From Prionace glauca (lineage: Eukaryota; Chordata; Chondrichthyes; Carcharhiniformes; Carcharhinidae), in contig CM075761.1 in assembly GCA_037974335.1 (NCBI GenBank), positions 12,141,543 to 12,205,542 on the forward strand: a stretch of 64,000 nt of DNA. The letters run 5' to 3'. The position numbers and the translations under genes were made by a program. The notes beneath the pieces are model-generated. The model was not told where the DNA came from. It did no database searches and saw only the letters and a program-made list of their open reading frames with translations. Positions 42,251 through 53,490 of the stretch are shown piece by piece. Position 1 is the first letter of the stretch. Each line of letters starts with the position of its first letter.

Positions 42251-43170
42251 ATGGCAGTTCAGGCGGTGTGCTGCATCTCCTGTGGGATGTATGTGGTGAG
42301 GAAATCTAGTAGTGTTTCAGGTGGTTTTACTTGTGGGAAGTGTGTTAGATTGCAGCTACTGGAGGAGCGTGTAAAGGAGCTGGAGGTGGAGTTCGAGGAA
42401 CTCCGCATAATTCGGGAGGTGGAGGAGGACATCGATAGGAGTTATAAGAAGATAGTCACTCCTAGAAATGAGTCTTGGGTCACTGCCAGGAAGAGGGGAA
42501 AGAAGCAATCGGGGGGACAATCCCCTGGGGCTGTTCCCCTCCAAAATAGGTTTTCGGTCCTGGAGGCTACTGTTGAGGAGGAATCAACTGGGGATAGCCA
42601 AAGGGAGCAGGCTGCTGGGGGTGAGCCTAGTGTGAAAGCTCAGGTGGTTAAGGGCTGTAAAAGATTGGGCCTCGTGATTGGGGACTCCACAGTTAAAGGG
42701 ACAGATAAGAGAGTTGGAATTAAAGGTAGGGACTCAGGGCTGGTGTGTTGCCTACCAGGGGCTGGGGTCAGGGATGTATCAGAAAGGTATTCAGGACTCT
42801 TAAGGGAGAGGGAGATCAGCCACAAGTTATAGTTCATGTGGGGACACATGACATAGGGAGTTTAAGGGAAGGGGATATTAAGCAGAGATTTATGGAGTTG
42901 GGGTGGAAGCTAAAGGCCAAATCTGATAGAGTAGTTATCTCCGGACTCTTGCCTGTGCCACGGGATAGTTTAGAGCGGAACAGAGAGAGAGAAAGTTTGA
43001 ACTCGTGGCTGAGGGGATGGTGCAGGAGGGAGGGGTTCAGGTACTTGTGCAATTGGGGCTCATTCTGGGGAAGGTGGGACCTCTATAAAAGGGATGGTCT
43101 ACACCTGAATCAGAGGGGGACCAATATCCTGGGGGGTAAATTTGCTAAGGCTATGCAGGGAGGTTTAAAC
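42251..43170 (+). pseudogene. CR1-c ORF1: zinc-finger/coiled-coil plus SGNH esterase domain
   Basis: MAVQAVCCISCGMYVV and FTCGKC give a C-x2-C pair motif (PHD/zinc-ribbon-like). Then LEERVKELEVEFEELRIIRE is a coiled coil. RLGLVIGDSTVKG (GDS block), VIVHVGTHD and DGLHLNQRG (Asp-His block) are the SGNH-hydrolase signature known from CR1 ORF1 proteins. One frame shift near 42810 separates the first and second halves. Confidence 0.85.
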
Positions 43171-43265
43171 TGATTCGGAGGGGGGGGGGTGGGATCCTGA
43201 GTAGAGGGATTGAAAGTGAGGGGGGCATAGATGGGGACTGCAATGCACAGCATCGCAGGGGTGGA

Positions 43266-43970
43266 GTGGAGCAGGGTTTGAAATGCGTGTACTTTAATGC
43301 GAGGAGTATTCGCAATAAAGTGGATGAACTTGCAGCGTGGATCAGTACCTGGGACTTCGATGTTGTGGCCATTTCAGAGACATGGATAGAGCAGGGTCAG
43401 GAATGGTTGCTGCAGGTCCCGGGGTTCAAATGTTTTAGTCGGAGTAGAGAAGGAGGTAGGAGGGGGGGAGGGGTAGCATTATTGGTCAGGGATTGTATCA
43501 CAGTGTCAGAGAGGAAGTTTGATGAGGACTTGTCTGTTGAGGTAGTATGGGCAGAGATTAGGAATAGGAGAGGAGAGGTCACCCTGTTGGGAGTCTTTTA
43601 TAGACCTCCTAAAAGTTCTAGAGATTTTGAGGAAAGGATTGCGGAGACGATCCTGGTTAGGAGTGAAAGTAATAGGGTAATTGTTATGGGGGATTTTAAC
43701 TTTACTAATATTCACTGGAATTGTTCTAGCTCTAGCTCGTTAGAGGGGTGCAGGAAGGTTTTTTGACTCAGTATGTAGATAGGCCAACTAGAGGTGAGGC
43801 TATATTGGATTTGGTGCTGGGAAATGAGCCAGACCAGGTGCTAGACTTGGATGTTGGTGTGCATTTTGGTGATAGTGACCACAATTCGGTTACGTTCACC
43901 TTAGTGATGGAAAGGGATAGGCATGAACCTCGGGTAGTAGTTTTAGCTGGGGCAAGGGTAATTATGTGGC
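43266..43970 (+). pseudogene. CR1-c ORF2 endonuclease part
   Basis: CVYFNARSIRNKVDELAAW, AISETWIEQGQEWL, GVFYRPP and VIVMGDFNFTNIHW are AP-endonuclease blocks; then GDSDHNSVTFT. A deletion of about 19 bases near 43750, relative to the 17.2-kb copy, shifts the frame. Confidence 0.88.
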
Positions 43971-43976
43971 TATTAT

Positions 43977-44990
43977 GGGCGGCACGGTAGCACAGTGGTT
44001 AGCACTGCTGCTTCACAGCTCCAGGGTCCTGGGTTCAATTCCTGGCTCGGGTCACTGCCTGTGTGGAGTTTGCACATTCTCCTCGTGTCTGCGTGGGTTT
44101 CCTCCGGGTGCTCCGGTTTCCTCCCACAGTCCAAAGATGAACATAGAACATAGAACATTTCAGCACAAACAGGCTCTTCGGCCCTCGAGTTGTGCCGATC
44201 GCATCAACCCCACCAATCTATAGACCTATCTATAACCCCCAATCCCATTAAACCCCATATACTCATCCAGAAGTCTTTTAAAAGACCCCAGCGAGTTCGC
44301 CTCCACCACCGACGACGGCAGCCGATTCCAATCACTCACTACCGTCTGAGTGAAAAACTTACCCCTAACATCACCTCTGTACTTCCCTCCCCGCACCTTA
44401 AATCTGTGTCCTCTCGTAGCGACCATTTCAACCCGGGGAAATAGCCTCTGAGAGTCCACCCTATCTATTCCTCTCAACATTTTATAAACTTCTATCAGGT
44501 CGCCTCTCAACCTTCGCCTCTCCAGGGAAAAGAGTCCCAGCTCCCTCAACCTATCTTCATAAGGCATGCCTCCCAGTCCAGGCAACATCCTTGTAAATCT
44601 CCTCTGCACCCTTTCAATAGCTTCTACGTCTTTCCTATAGTGAGGCGACCAGAAATGCGCACAGTACTCCAAATGAAGCCTGACGAGGGTCCTGTAAAGT
44701 TGCAGCATTACCTCCCGACTCCTAAACTCAATCCCTCGATTAATGAAGGCCAGTACACCATACGCCTTCTTGACCACCTCCTCCACCTGCGAGGCCGATT
44801 TAAGATGTGCGGGTTAGGTTCATTGGCTATGCTAAAATTGCCCCTTAGTATCCTGGGATGTGTAGGTTAGAGGGATTAGCAGGTAAAATGTGTAGGGATA
44901 TGGGGATAGGGTCTGGGTGGGATTGTGTTCGGTGCAGACTCGATGGGCCGAAGGGCCTGTTTCTGCACTATAGGGTTCTATGTATCTATT
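43977..44990 (+). mobile_element. SINE-1 inside CR1-c, itself split
   Basis: The head half is at 43977-44139 (gcacagtggttagcactgct to cccacagtccaaagatg) and the tail half at 44804-44990 (gatgtgcgggttaggttcat to gggttctatgtat). The surrounding LINE sequence shows the duplicated CTATTA at both edges. Confidence 0.93.
44140..44803 (-). mobile_element. CR1-a 3-prime fragment inside the SINE-1
   Basis: Open frame 44786-44226 ([20 protein letters not shown] to GFNGIGGYR) with tail at 44140. Flanked by AAGATG on both sides, a short target-site duplication of SINE sequence. Confidence 0.93.
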
Positions 44991-45050
44991 AGGTGAGAAT
45001 TAGGAAGCATAGGTTGGACTAGGAGATTACAGGGACTGGGAACGTCTGAA

Positions 45051-46516
45051 ATGTGGAGTTTTTTCAAGGAGCAGCTACTGCGAGTCCGTGATAGGTATGT
45101 CCCTGTCAGGCAAGGAGGAATTGGTAGGGCTAGGGAACCGTGGTGCACCAAAAAAGTTTTCTCGTTGGTTAGGAGGAAAAAGGAGGCTTATGTTCGGATG
45201 AGACATGAGGGCTCGGGTAGTGCACTAGAAAACTTTAAATTGGCTAGGAGGGAGTTGAAGAGTGAGCTAAGAAGGGCTAAAAGAGGACAAGAGAAGACTT
45301 TGGCTGATAGGGTTAAGGAGAATCCTAAGGCGTTCTATAGGTATGTCAAGAAGAGAAGGTTGGTTAGGGCAAGATTAGGGCCAGTTATAGACAGCAGAGG
45401 GAAGTTATGTGTGGAACCGGAGGAGATTGGAGAGGCATTGAACCAATATTTCTCTTCGGTGTTCACATAGGGGGACATGGATATAGCTGAGGAGGACACT
45501 AGATTGCAGGGGTGTAGAAATGACAGTGTTGCAGTTGATAAGGAGGATGTGCTAGATATTCTGGAGGGTCTGAAAATAGATAAGTCCCCTGGTCCGGACG
45601 GGATTTACCCTAGGATTCTCTGGGAGGCAAGAGAAGTGATTGCAGAGCCTCTGGCTCTGATCTTCAGGTCGTCGTTGGCCTCTGGTATAGTACCGGAAGA
45701 TTGGAGGTTAGCGAATGTTGTCCCATTGTTTAAGAAGGGGAACAGAGACTTCCCCGGGAATTATAGACCGGTGAGTCTCACTTCTGTTGTGGGCAAGGTT
45801 TTAGAAAAAATTATTCGGGAGAGGATTTATAGTTATTTGGAGAGTAATGAATTGATTGGAGACAGTCAGCATGGTTTTGTAGCGGGTAGGTCGTGCCTTA
45901 CTAACCTTATTGAGTTTTTTCAGAAAGTGACCAAAGAGGTGGATGGGGGTAAGGCAGTGGACGTGGTGTATATGGATTTTAGTAAGGCGTTTGATAAGGT
46001 TCACCATGGTAGGCTTCTGCAGAAAATGCAGATGTATGGAATTGGGGGTGATCTAGGGAATTGGATCAGGAATTGGCTAGCGAATAGGAGGCAGAGGGTG
46101 GTGGTTGATGGTAAATATTCATAATGGAGTTCGGTTACGAGTGGTGTGCCTCAGGGGTCTGTTTTGGGGCCACTGCTGTTTGTAATCTTTATTAATGATC
46201 TGGATGATGGTATAGTTGGGTGGATTAGTAAATTTGCTGATGACACCAAAGTCGGAGGTGTGGTAGATAGTGATAAAGGGTGTCATAGTTTGCAGGAAAA
46301 CTTAGACAGGTTGCAGAGCTGGGCCGAGAGGTGGTGGATGGAGTTTAATGCGGAGAAGTGTGAGGTAATTCACTGTGGTAGGAATAACAGATGTATCGAG
46401 AATAGGGCTATCGGGAGGACTTTGAATAGTGTGGATGAGCAGAGGGATCTAGGTGTATGTGTCCATAGATCCCTGAAAGTTGGGAGTCTAGTAGATAAGG
46501 TTGTTAAGAAGACCAC
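45051..46516 (+). pseudogene. CR1-c ORF2 linker and RT part
   Basis: 45051-45470 is the linker (PWCTKKVFSLVRRKKEAYVR). 45477-46124 and 46146-46516 are RT ([87 protein letters not shown]). Stops between the pieces (near 45468 and 46122) break the frame. Confidence 0.9.
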
Positions 46517-46790
46517 AATCGCACAGAGGCCCTACCCCCATATCCCTAGATATTATAGCCGCTAATCCCTCTAACCTACACGTCCCTGGAGACTAAGGGA
46601 CATTTTTTTAGCATGACCAATCAACCTAACCCGCTAATCTTTGGATAGTGAGAGGAAACAGGAGCAAACCCGCTCAGACACGAGCACAACGTGCAAACTC
46701 CACACAGACAGTGACCGAAGCTGGGGATCGAACCCCGGCCACTGGAGCTGTGACGTAGCAGTGCTAACCACTCTGCTACCGTACCGCCCG
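46517..46790 (-). mobile_element. SINE-1 at the truncated end of CR1-c
   Basis: cagaggccctacccccatat through ctctaacctacacgtccctg to tgctaccgtaccgcccg: reverse SINE-1 lacking part of its tail. Confidence 0.85.
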
Positions 46791-47110
46791 AGAGAGGTTG
46801 AAACAGCTCAGGATGGACGCAAAATATTTGCACAGTGGCTGGTGTTTGGAATTCCCTATTTGGTTTGATGATGGAAGCTTTAGTTTTTTCTAAAAAAAAG
46901 GGACCCGAATATCTATGTAAACTGTCGTAACCTAAAAAAAATGGTTGCTGGGCAGTGGGATTAGAATAGACTGTGAGTTTTCTGGCCAGCATAGACATGA
47001 TGGGGTAATGTCGTCTTTCCGTGCGGTATCTATCCCGTTGTTTAGTGATGCCAATACACTTCATTGTGTGCGGCTGGTTGTGAGTAATTATGAGGGATTC
47101 ACTGAAACTC
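46791..47110. other. No recognised gene
   Basis: Checked for a V exon belonging to the orphan C1 at 49.5 kb; none seen. Confidence 0.5.
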
Positions 47111-47114
47111 AAAG

Positions 47115-47395
47115 TTTGACGGTGGCACAGGGGTTGCTGCCTCACAGCACCAGGGGCCAAAGCTCGATTCCTTGGGTGGCTGTCTGTGTGGAGTTTGCAC
47201 GTTTTCACCGGGTCTGCGTGGGACTCCTCTGGGTTCTCCTGTTTCCTCCCACAGTCCAAAGATGTGCAGCTGGGATAGATTAGCCATGGTAAATGTATGG
47301 AGATAGAGACATGGGGTGAGAAACAGGTTCAGATGCACTGTCCAAAGTTCGGTGCAGGCTTGATGGGCCAAAAGATCTATGATTCTGAAGGAGCT
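47115..47395 (+). mobile_element. SINE-1, diverged
   Basis: gttgctgcctcacagcacca, gtgtggagtttgcacgtttt, tttcctcccacagtccaaag, then ggcttgatgggccaaaagat. Confidence 0.75.
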
Positions 47396-47399
47396 TGAC

Positions 47400-47830
47400 A
47401 CAAAAGAACAAGACAGCGTAGGAAAGAGGCCCTTCGGCCCACTATCCCGCATCGCCATTTTAGATGCTGAGACATTGGTCAGGAAATATTGAGCAAAACG
47501 CTTGTAAAACATGGTAAGCGGTTTGGCTGTTGAACAGTAATCAAATTTATAGGCAAAAGTGTTCACGTTTTATGCGTAAGCCGCATTCCAAATTCTGCAT
47601 CTTTGTGACTACGTTATTTCAGTCAGTTGCAACCTAACGGAGCTGGGTCTTCATGAATGTTCAAGGCTGAGATAGACAGATACTTTATCAGTAAAAAAAT
47701 CAAGGTTTATGGGAATACGTTCGGAAAGTGAATTTGACAACTGTCAGATCAGAAGAATCATGAGCTCATTGAACGATGGAAAAGACTTGATGGCAGAACG
47801 GCCAGCTTCTGCTTCTGTTTCTTATGATCT
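47400..47830. repeat. Tail fragment and old LINE 3-prime end
   Basis: 47400-47460 is a reverse SINE/CR1-e tail (aggcccttcggcccactatc). 47640-47830 looks like a decayed plus-strand LINE 3-prime end (caaggctgagatagacagat, gcttctgtttcttatgatct). The interval between them shows nothing. Confidence 0.45.
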
Positions 47831-47837
47831 GGGGACA

Positions 47838-48645
47838 TAGAACACAGAACATAGAACATTACAGCACAAACAAGCCCTTCGGCCCTCGAGATGCGCCGAT
47901 CACAACAACCCCACCAATCTATAGACCTATCTATAACCCCCAATCCCATTAAACCCCATATACTCATCCAGAAGTCTTTTAAAAGACCCCAGCGAGTTCG
48001 CCTCCACCACCGATGACGGCAGCCGATTCCATTCACTCACCACCCTCTGAGTGAAAAACTTACCCCTAACATCACCTCTGTACTTCCCTCCCCGCACCTT
48101 AAATCTGTGTCCTCTCGTAGCGACCATTTCAACCCGGGGAAATAGCCTCTGAGAGTCCACCCTATCTATTCCTCTCAACATTTTATAAACTTCTATCAGG
48201 TCGCCTCTCAATCTTCGCCTGTCTAGGGAAAAGAGTCCCAGCTCCCTCAACCTATCTTCATAAGGCATGCCTCTCAGTGCAGGCAACATCCTTGTAAATC
48301 TCCTCTGCACCCTTTCAATAGCTTCTACGTCTTTCCTATAGTGAGGCGACCAGAACTGCACACAGTACTCCAATGAGGCCTGACAAGGGTCCTGTAAAGT
48401 TGCAGCATTACCTCCCAACTCCTAAACTCAATCCCTCGATTAATGAAGGCCAGTACACCATACGCCTTCTTGACCACCTCCTCCCGAGATCCTTCTGCTC
48501 TTCAACGGGATGAACGAGTACACTATCAAGGGCAGGAGTATTAGTAGCGTTGAAGAGCAGAAGGATCTCGGGGTCCGGGTCCACAGGACTCTGAAATCGG
48601 CCTTGCAGGTGGAGGAGGTGGTCAAGAAGGCGTATGGTGTACTAA
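47838..48645 (-). mobile_element. CR1-a LINE with 5-prime inversion
   Basis: 47838-48506 is minus strand (C-terminus and RT-distal region, with a small deletion near 48483). From about 48507 the element switches to plus strand (GMNEYTIKGRSISSVEEQKD, then [11 protein letters not shown]) up to 48643. The junction falls in shared CAACG bases. cgagatccttctgctcttca and its complement form a 23-bp inverted repeat across the switch. Confidence 0.85.
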
Positions 48646-48659
48646 AAGAGAAAAACATT

Positions 48660-49490
48660 CGTATCATTCAAAATCCTTTTACATTACCAGGGACGTCCCA
48701 ATGCTAATGAACCTTCTTTAAAACAATCTCCTATATCCTCTCGTCTCCAGCCCACTCATGTGCCTGTCTAAGTGACTCTTAAACAACTCCAGCGTGCCTG
48801 CCTCCACCACCTTACTTGGCAGAGCATTCCATACCCCCACTAACCTCTGTGTGAAAAATCTCCCTCCAATATCCGTGTTACACCCCTCCCCCCTCACCCT
48901 AAACCCTGGCCCCTCGTACTGTGTGTCTCTAACATGGGAAATAGCTTCCCTCTGTTTACTCTATCTGCACCCTTCATAATCTTATATACCTCTATTCGAT
49001 CCCCCCCTCAGTAGCCTTCTTTCAAGGGAAAACAGCCACAATTTGTTCAATCTTTCCTCATAACCCAGTCCTTCTATAGTAGGCAACATCCTGGTAAACC
49101 TCGTCTGCACTCTCTCCAGAGCCTCCACGTCCCTCCGGTAGTAAGGCGACCAGAACTGGACGCAGCACTCCAAATGCGGACTAACCAACATTCTATACAA
49201 CTGCAGCATCAGACTCCAGCTCTTATATGTTATACTCCTTCCAATAAAGGCTAACACACCATTAACGTTCTACACAGCCTTCTCCACTTGTACTGCCACC
49301 TTCAAAGACTTGTGCACTTGCACCCCCAGGTCACGTTGGGTTTCTATACTCTTTAGAGGCGTACCCTTTATCATATAACTCCCCCCTACATTGTTTCTGC
49401 CAAAGCGCATCACCTCACATTTATCAGGATTAAACTCCATTTGCCACATATCTGCCCAATATACCAGCCAATCAATATAGGCATGATTTT
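48660..49490 (-). mobile_element. CR1-e LINE upstream of orphan C1
   Basis: The same insertion as 3418-4505, judged by orientation and identical junction with the C1 intron (ccagccaatcaatataggca). The 3-prime UTR end differs. Confidence 0.85.
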
Positions 49491-49536
49491 TTTTGTGTGT
49501 AAAATAATCGTTAACTGTTTCCCAATTTCTGTCCAG

Positions 49537-49866
49537 ACAGTTCCACCAACAAGACGGCTGTGCAGGTATTAGTCCCGCCGGGTGAGCCGGATGTGAATGA
49601 TCATGTGCCCTTAATGTGTTTGGTCAATGGAGTTTCTTCCAACCAGATTGATATTTTCTGGAATATTGTTGACCTGGTCACTGAGGGATCGAGTGATCCC
49701 GGGATAATGAAGGAGGACGGGACCTATAGCATCAGAAGTATTGTCATGGTGTCGGGGCAAGTCTGGAGAAGTGGCGGTGTCGGTACTTGCATTGTTCAAC
49801 TGGGGATTCCAGGCAAATATTGGACGCAAAGTGTGTCCTTCCCCAACGCAGCAGAAACTGGGGCAG
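49537..49866 (+). CDS. Orphan C1-set exon, duplicate of gene A exon 3
   Basis: Acceptor ctgtccag and 330 open bases in phase 1-1 are kept; the donor is GTCAGT instead of GTGAGT. Cys and Trp landmarks are intact (VPLMCLVNGV, IFWNIVD, TCIVQL). By my count about 24 of roughly 295 bases differ from gene A and about 19 of these change the amino acid, so protein sequence is not strongly conserved. No V, leader or transmembrane exon was found nearby. It is most likely a dead fragment, or a part of a gene whose other exons I failed to see. Confidence 0.8.
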
Positions 49867-49924
49867 GTCAGTAGTTCATCTCTATAATGATGGTTTGAAT
49901 TCAACTTGAAATCAGTTGCGTTAA

Positions 49925-50260
49925 TGTTCCAACTATTCAGAAACTGCCGTCTGTTAGGTACACAGGAGAGATCTCCAGTTTTACCTGCATTATTTATTAG
50001 TGTCACAAATATGCTTACATTAACACTGCAATGAAATTGCTGTGAAAATCCCCTATTCGCCACACTCCTGCGCCTCTTGGAGTGCACTGAAGAAGAATTC
50101 AGCATGTCCAATTCCGCCAACTAGCTTGGCTTCCGAGAATTGGAGGAAACTGGAACGCCTGGAGGAGGCGAGCACCGATCTGGGAGAACGCGCCGACTCT
50201 GCACAGACAGTGATCCAAGCCGGGAATCAAACCATGTTCTCTGGCAATGTGAGGCAGCAG
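49925..50260 (-). mobile_element. SINE-2 (shared with gene A intron)
   Basis: Counterpart of 5253-5520; tail cattaacactgcaatgaaat first, head near 50230. Confidence 0.65.
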
Positions 50261-50699
50261 AGGAAATGTGAGGCCAATCCGGTCACTTCTCCCATTCAAG
50301 GCAGAGTCTGTTTTCCCGGATGAAAGTTTTTTTATTGAATCTGCGTCCACCGCCCATTTCAGACATTGGATTTTCAAACTCAGTTGAGGTCAGACCGACG
50401 CTGGATGAGCTTTGCAATCAAGAAACAGAAGAATTGAAAGAAGTTTCGATTGTTTTTTCCCTGAGGCATGAGTTGAATTTTCCAAAATCTCATTCCAGAA
50501 TCTCTAATTTCCGTTTGGCAACTGTTTTATCATAAATTCCTAATACCTGGAATCCAATCGCATTAAAATCAAGATCAAAAGCAACGCATAAATTGCATTT
50601 TTCGATTATGATTACTGTTTGATCTTGTGATTAAGAGCGCATCCGAATGGCCAACGGAAATATCTATAACAATAGATCTCACAACTGGAATTGGATTTG

Positions 50700-51310
50700 G
50701 ACTCGGGAGTGAGAAATGCACAAAACTGTGAAGGAAAGATAGATAGACTGGCAGGATTTCAATAGCTATTTCAAAGATGTGGTGCAGTCTACGAGCTGTA
50801 GGTAGACCCACAATGACATTAGGCATGGAATTCTATGATTTTGACCCAAGAACTGCGACAGAATGACAATATTTTTCCAAGTCAGGATATTGAGTGGTTT
50901 GGAGAAGAAAATGCAGGTGGTGGTGTTTCCATGTATCTGCTGCCCATGTCCTTCAAGATGCAAGTGTTCGTGGGTTTGGAAGGTGCTGTCTAAGGATTTT
51001 TGATGAGTTGCTACAGTGAGTGCAAACACACTGCTGATTCTGAGCGTAGGGCTGGTGGGGGGAGTGAATGTGCTGCCAATCGAGCGGGTTGTTTTGCCCT
51101 TGATAATGTGAAGCTTCTTACGAGTTGTTGGAGTTGCACCCAACCAGGCTAGGGGGGGGGGGGGGAGGGGGGGGGAGGAGGGAGGGTAATCCATCACATT
51201 TCTGACTTGTGCTTTATAGATGGTGAACAGACTTCGGGGAGTCAGGAGGTGAGTTATTCTCCACAGGAGCCCCAGGCTCTGACCTGCTTTTGGAGCCATT
51301 CTGTTTAAGT
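50700..51310 (-). mobile_element. LINE remnant with poly-G tract
   Basis: Counterpart of 5940-6600: [20 protein letters not shown] and TIYKAQVRNVMDY on the minus strand, with G runs at 51151-51183. Confidence 0.5.
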
Positions 51311-51371
51311 GGGGATTCCAGTTGAGTTCTGATCAATGATAATCTGAAAAAAAATGCCAATGGTGATTCAC

Positions 51372-53095
51372 AGGTATTGGCGGTGGCACGGTGGGGGTGG
51401 CACGGTGTCAGGGTGGTTATGACTGTTGCCTCGCAGCTGCAGTGACCTGGTTCGATTCCCAACAGGTGTCACTATCTGTGTGGAGTTTGCACATTCTCCC
51501 TGTATCTGCGTGGGTTTCCTCCACCTGCACTACTTTCCTGCCACAGTCCAAGGATGTCCGAGTTGGATGGATTGGCCATGTTCGATTCTCCCTGGTGAAA
51601 CCAGACTTGCCAGAGTAAATACATGGGGATACGGGGATAGGGCCTGGGTGGGATTGTGTTCCGTCGGACTTGAAGTGCCGAATGGCCTCCTTTCGCGCTG
51701 TAGGGATTCTATCATCTGTGTTCTGTGATCCATGATTTGAGTTCATTCATTATTGTCACGTGTATTGGTATGCAGTGAAACGTGTTTTTCCCGTGCGTTA
51801 TATGGACAAAACTAGCCGTTCATAGAGTCCACAGAGGAGAAGGAAATGACAGGGTGCAGAATATAGATCTCCAGTTATGGCTCGGGTGCAGAGAAAGATC
51901 AGCTTAATAAACGGCAGGTCCATCCAAAACACAGATGGCAGGCAAGCAGGGGAGATGCTGTTTTAGAGACTATTGGTGCATGGTTTCAGAATTTTCTATT
52001 ATCTTATCCGAGGGAAAAAGGTGGAAGAACGTGGAACTCGCGAGAAGAGGGAATAGCTGAGATGAATGTCGCAAACAAAGAGAATTGATAAGAATGGAGG
52101 AGGCACCAGGAAGAAAAAATAAGGTTCTGTTGATGGGGTGAAAGGAAGAGGCGTTATGATGAGGCATGCATGGAATATTAACTACAGCACCAAGCTGATG
52201 GGCCGAATGATGCTCTTCTGTGATTTGCATTCACGCAACTGTGATATATGAATATGTGCAAGGCACTTTGAGCATTTACCAGGAGGTATCCCAAACAATT
52301 TGGGAAGCAATTTCATTTTTGGGGTTTTTATTACGGTGGTTGGTGTAACAAATGTGTCCTGCAAAAACACAACACACTGAGATTTTGCCTACAATACTGA
52401 GTATTGTTCCGTGCTGTTTTCGCGAGGGAAGCTGCGTTTGCCTACCAAGGTGAGATTTCGGTAGATTGGTTTTTCGCAGTAAAGCTTTGGAAACCTCTGG
52501 AGAGTCAATAATGTGTGTTGATGTCTGGAGGCCAAATAGATCCAAGCCCCTTGGTTATTGAACCCATTGCGGAGGAGGGAAAGCTGTAAGTCCATATGGC
52601 ATGGGAGCACAATTAGGCCACTCGGCCCATCGAGGCTTCTCCGCCATTCAATCTTGTTTCATCCCCATTCTCCTGCTTTTCCCCTAGAACTCCTGATCCC
52701 CTTATTAATCAAGAACCAATCTATTTCTGTCTTGAAGGACCTCAACGACCTGATCGCCACATCCTTCGGCGGCAAACAGTTCCACAGATTCACGACTCTC
52801 CGGCTGAAGAAATTACTGTTCATCTCTGATGTAAAGTATTGGGCCTTTAGCCCTCTGGTTCTCGCTTTCCTACTGGTGGAAACATCCTCTCCACATCAAC
52901 TCTACCCCGGCCTCCCAATACCCTCTAAGTTTCAAAAAGATCTCGCCTCATCCTTCTGAACTCCAATGAGTTCACACCCAGAGCTCTCAACATTTCCTCA
53001 TCCGACAAGCTCTTAATTTCTGGCATAATTGGTGTGAATTTCCTCTGGGATCTTTACAAGATCTTTACATCCTCCCTTAAATATGGGGCCAACAC
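51372..53095 (+). repeat. Duplicated block, copy 2 (partner 31017-34025)
   Basis: SINE-1 (51372-51722), dispersed repeat (51725-52000), spacer, and old minus-strand LINE (52590-53095). No CR1-a is present at the site equivalent to 32491. It ends at gccaacact, where a plus-strand LINE begins. Confidence 0.85.
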
Positions 53096-53096
53096 T

Positions 53097-53490
53097 ATAA
53101 GATAGAGATCTTATAGAGACATATAAGATAATGAAGGGGCTAGATAGGGTAGAGGCAGAGAGATTATTTCCACTTCGAAAACTAGAGGGCACAGCCTTAA
53201 AGTAAGGGGGAGTCAACTTAGAACATAGTTGAGGAGGAACTTCTTCTCTCAGAGGGTAGTGAACTTTTGGAATTCTCTGCCCGTTGAAGCAGTGGAGGCT
53301 ACCTCCTTAAATGTGTTTAAGTCACGGGTAGATAGATTTCTAATCAATTAGGGAATTACGGGTTATGGGGAGCAGGCGGGTAATTGGAACTGATCCACTT
53401 TCAGATCAGCCATGATATTATTGAACGGCGGGGCAGGCTCGAGGGGCTCGATGGCCTACTCCTGCTCCTATTTCTTACGTTCTTATGATT
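53097..53490 (+). mobile_element. CR1-b-like LINE 3-prime end
   Basis: cttatagagacatataagat, cttcttctctcagagggtag, gaattctctgcccgttgaag, then atggcctactcctgctccta and TTCTTA units. Its frames are broken, so it is a diverged relative of CR1-b. Confidence 0.8.

Larger units (their letters stand above)
42120..46516 (+). mobile_element. CR1-c LINE, near-complete 5-prime, missing 3-prime end
   Basis: The only copy here with both ORF1 and ORF2. Order: 5-prime UTR, ORF1 (42251 to about 43170, one frame change), ORF2 endonuclease (43266-43766 and 43748-43970), then the linker and RT (45050-46516), interrupted at 43977-44990 by a SINE that itself holds a CR1-a fragment. The element stops at LVDKVVKK (about 46516), where a reverse SINE-1 begins; the C-terminal 170 or so residues and the 3-prime UTR are lost. 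Confidence 0.93.
48750..51371 (+). repeat. Segmental duplicate of gene A C1 region (partner about 3780-6655)
   Basis: Collinear match: CR1-e, C1 exon, reverse SINE-2, unique intron sequence, G tract and LINE remnant. Homology ends abruptly at about 51366 (gccaatggtgattca), before the transmembrane exon of gene A would be reached. The V exon is not included. Confidence 0.88.

Noticed and set aside
46945-47283. 112-codon open frame considered as a V exon for the orphan C1
   Set aside because: No Cys-Trp-Cys spacing of an Ig domain; its second half is a SINE-1.
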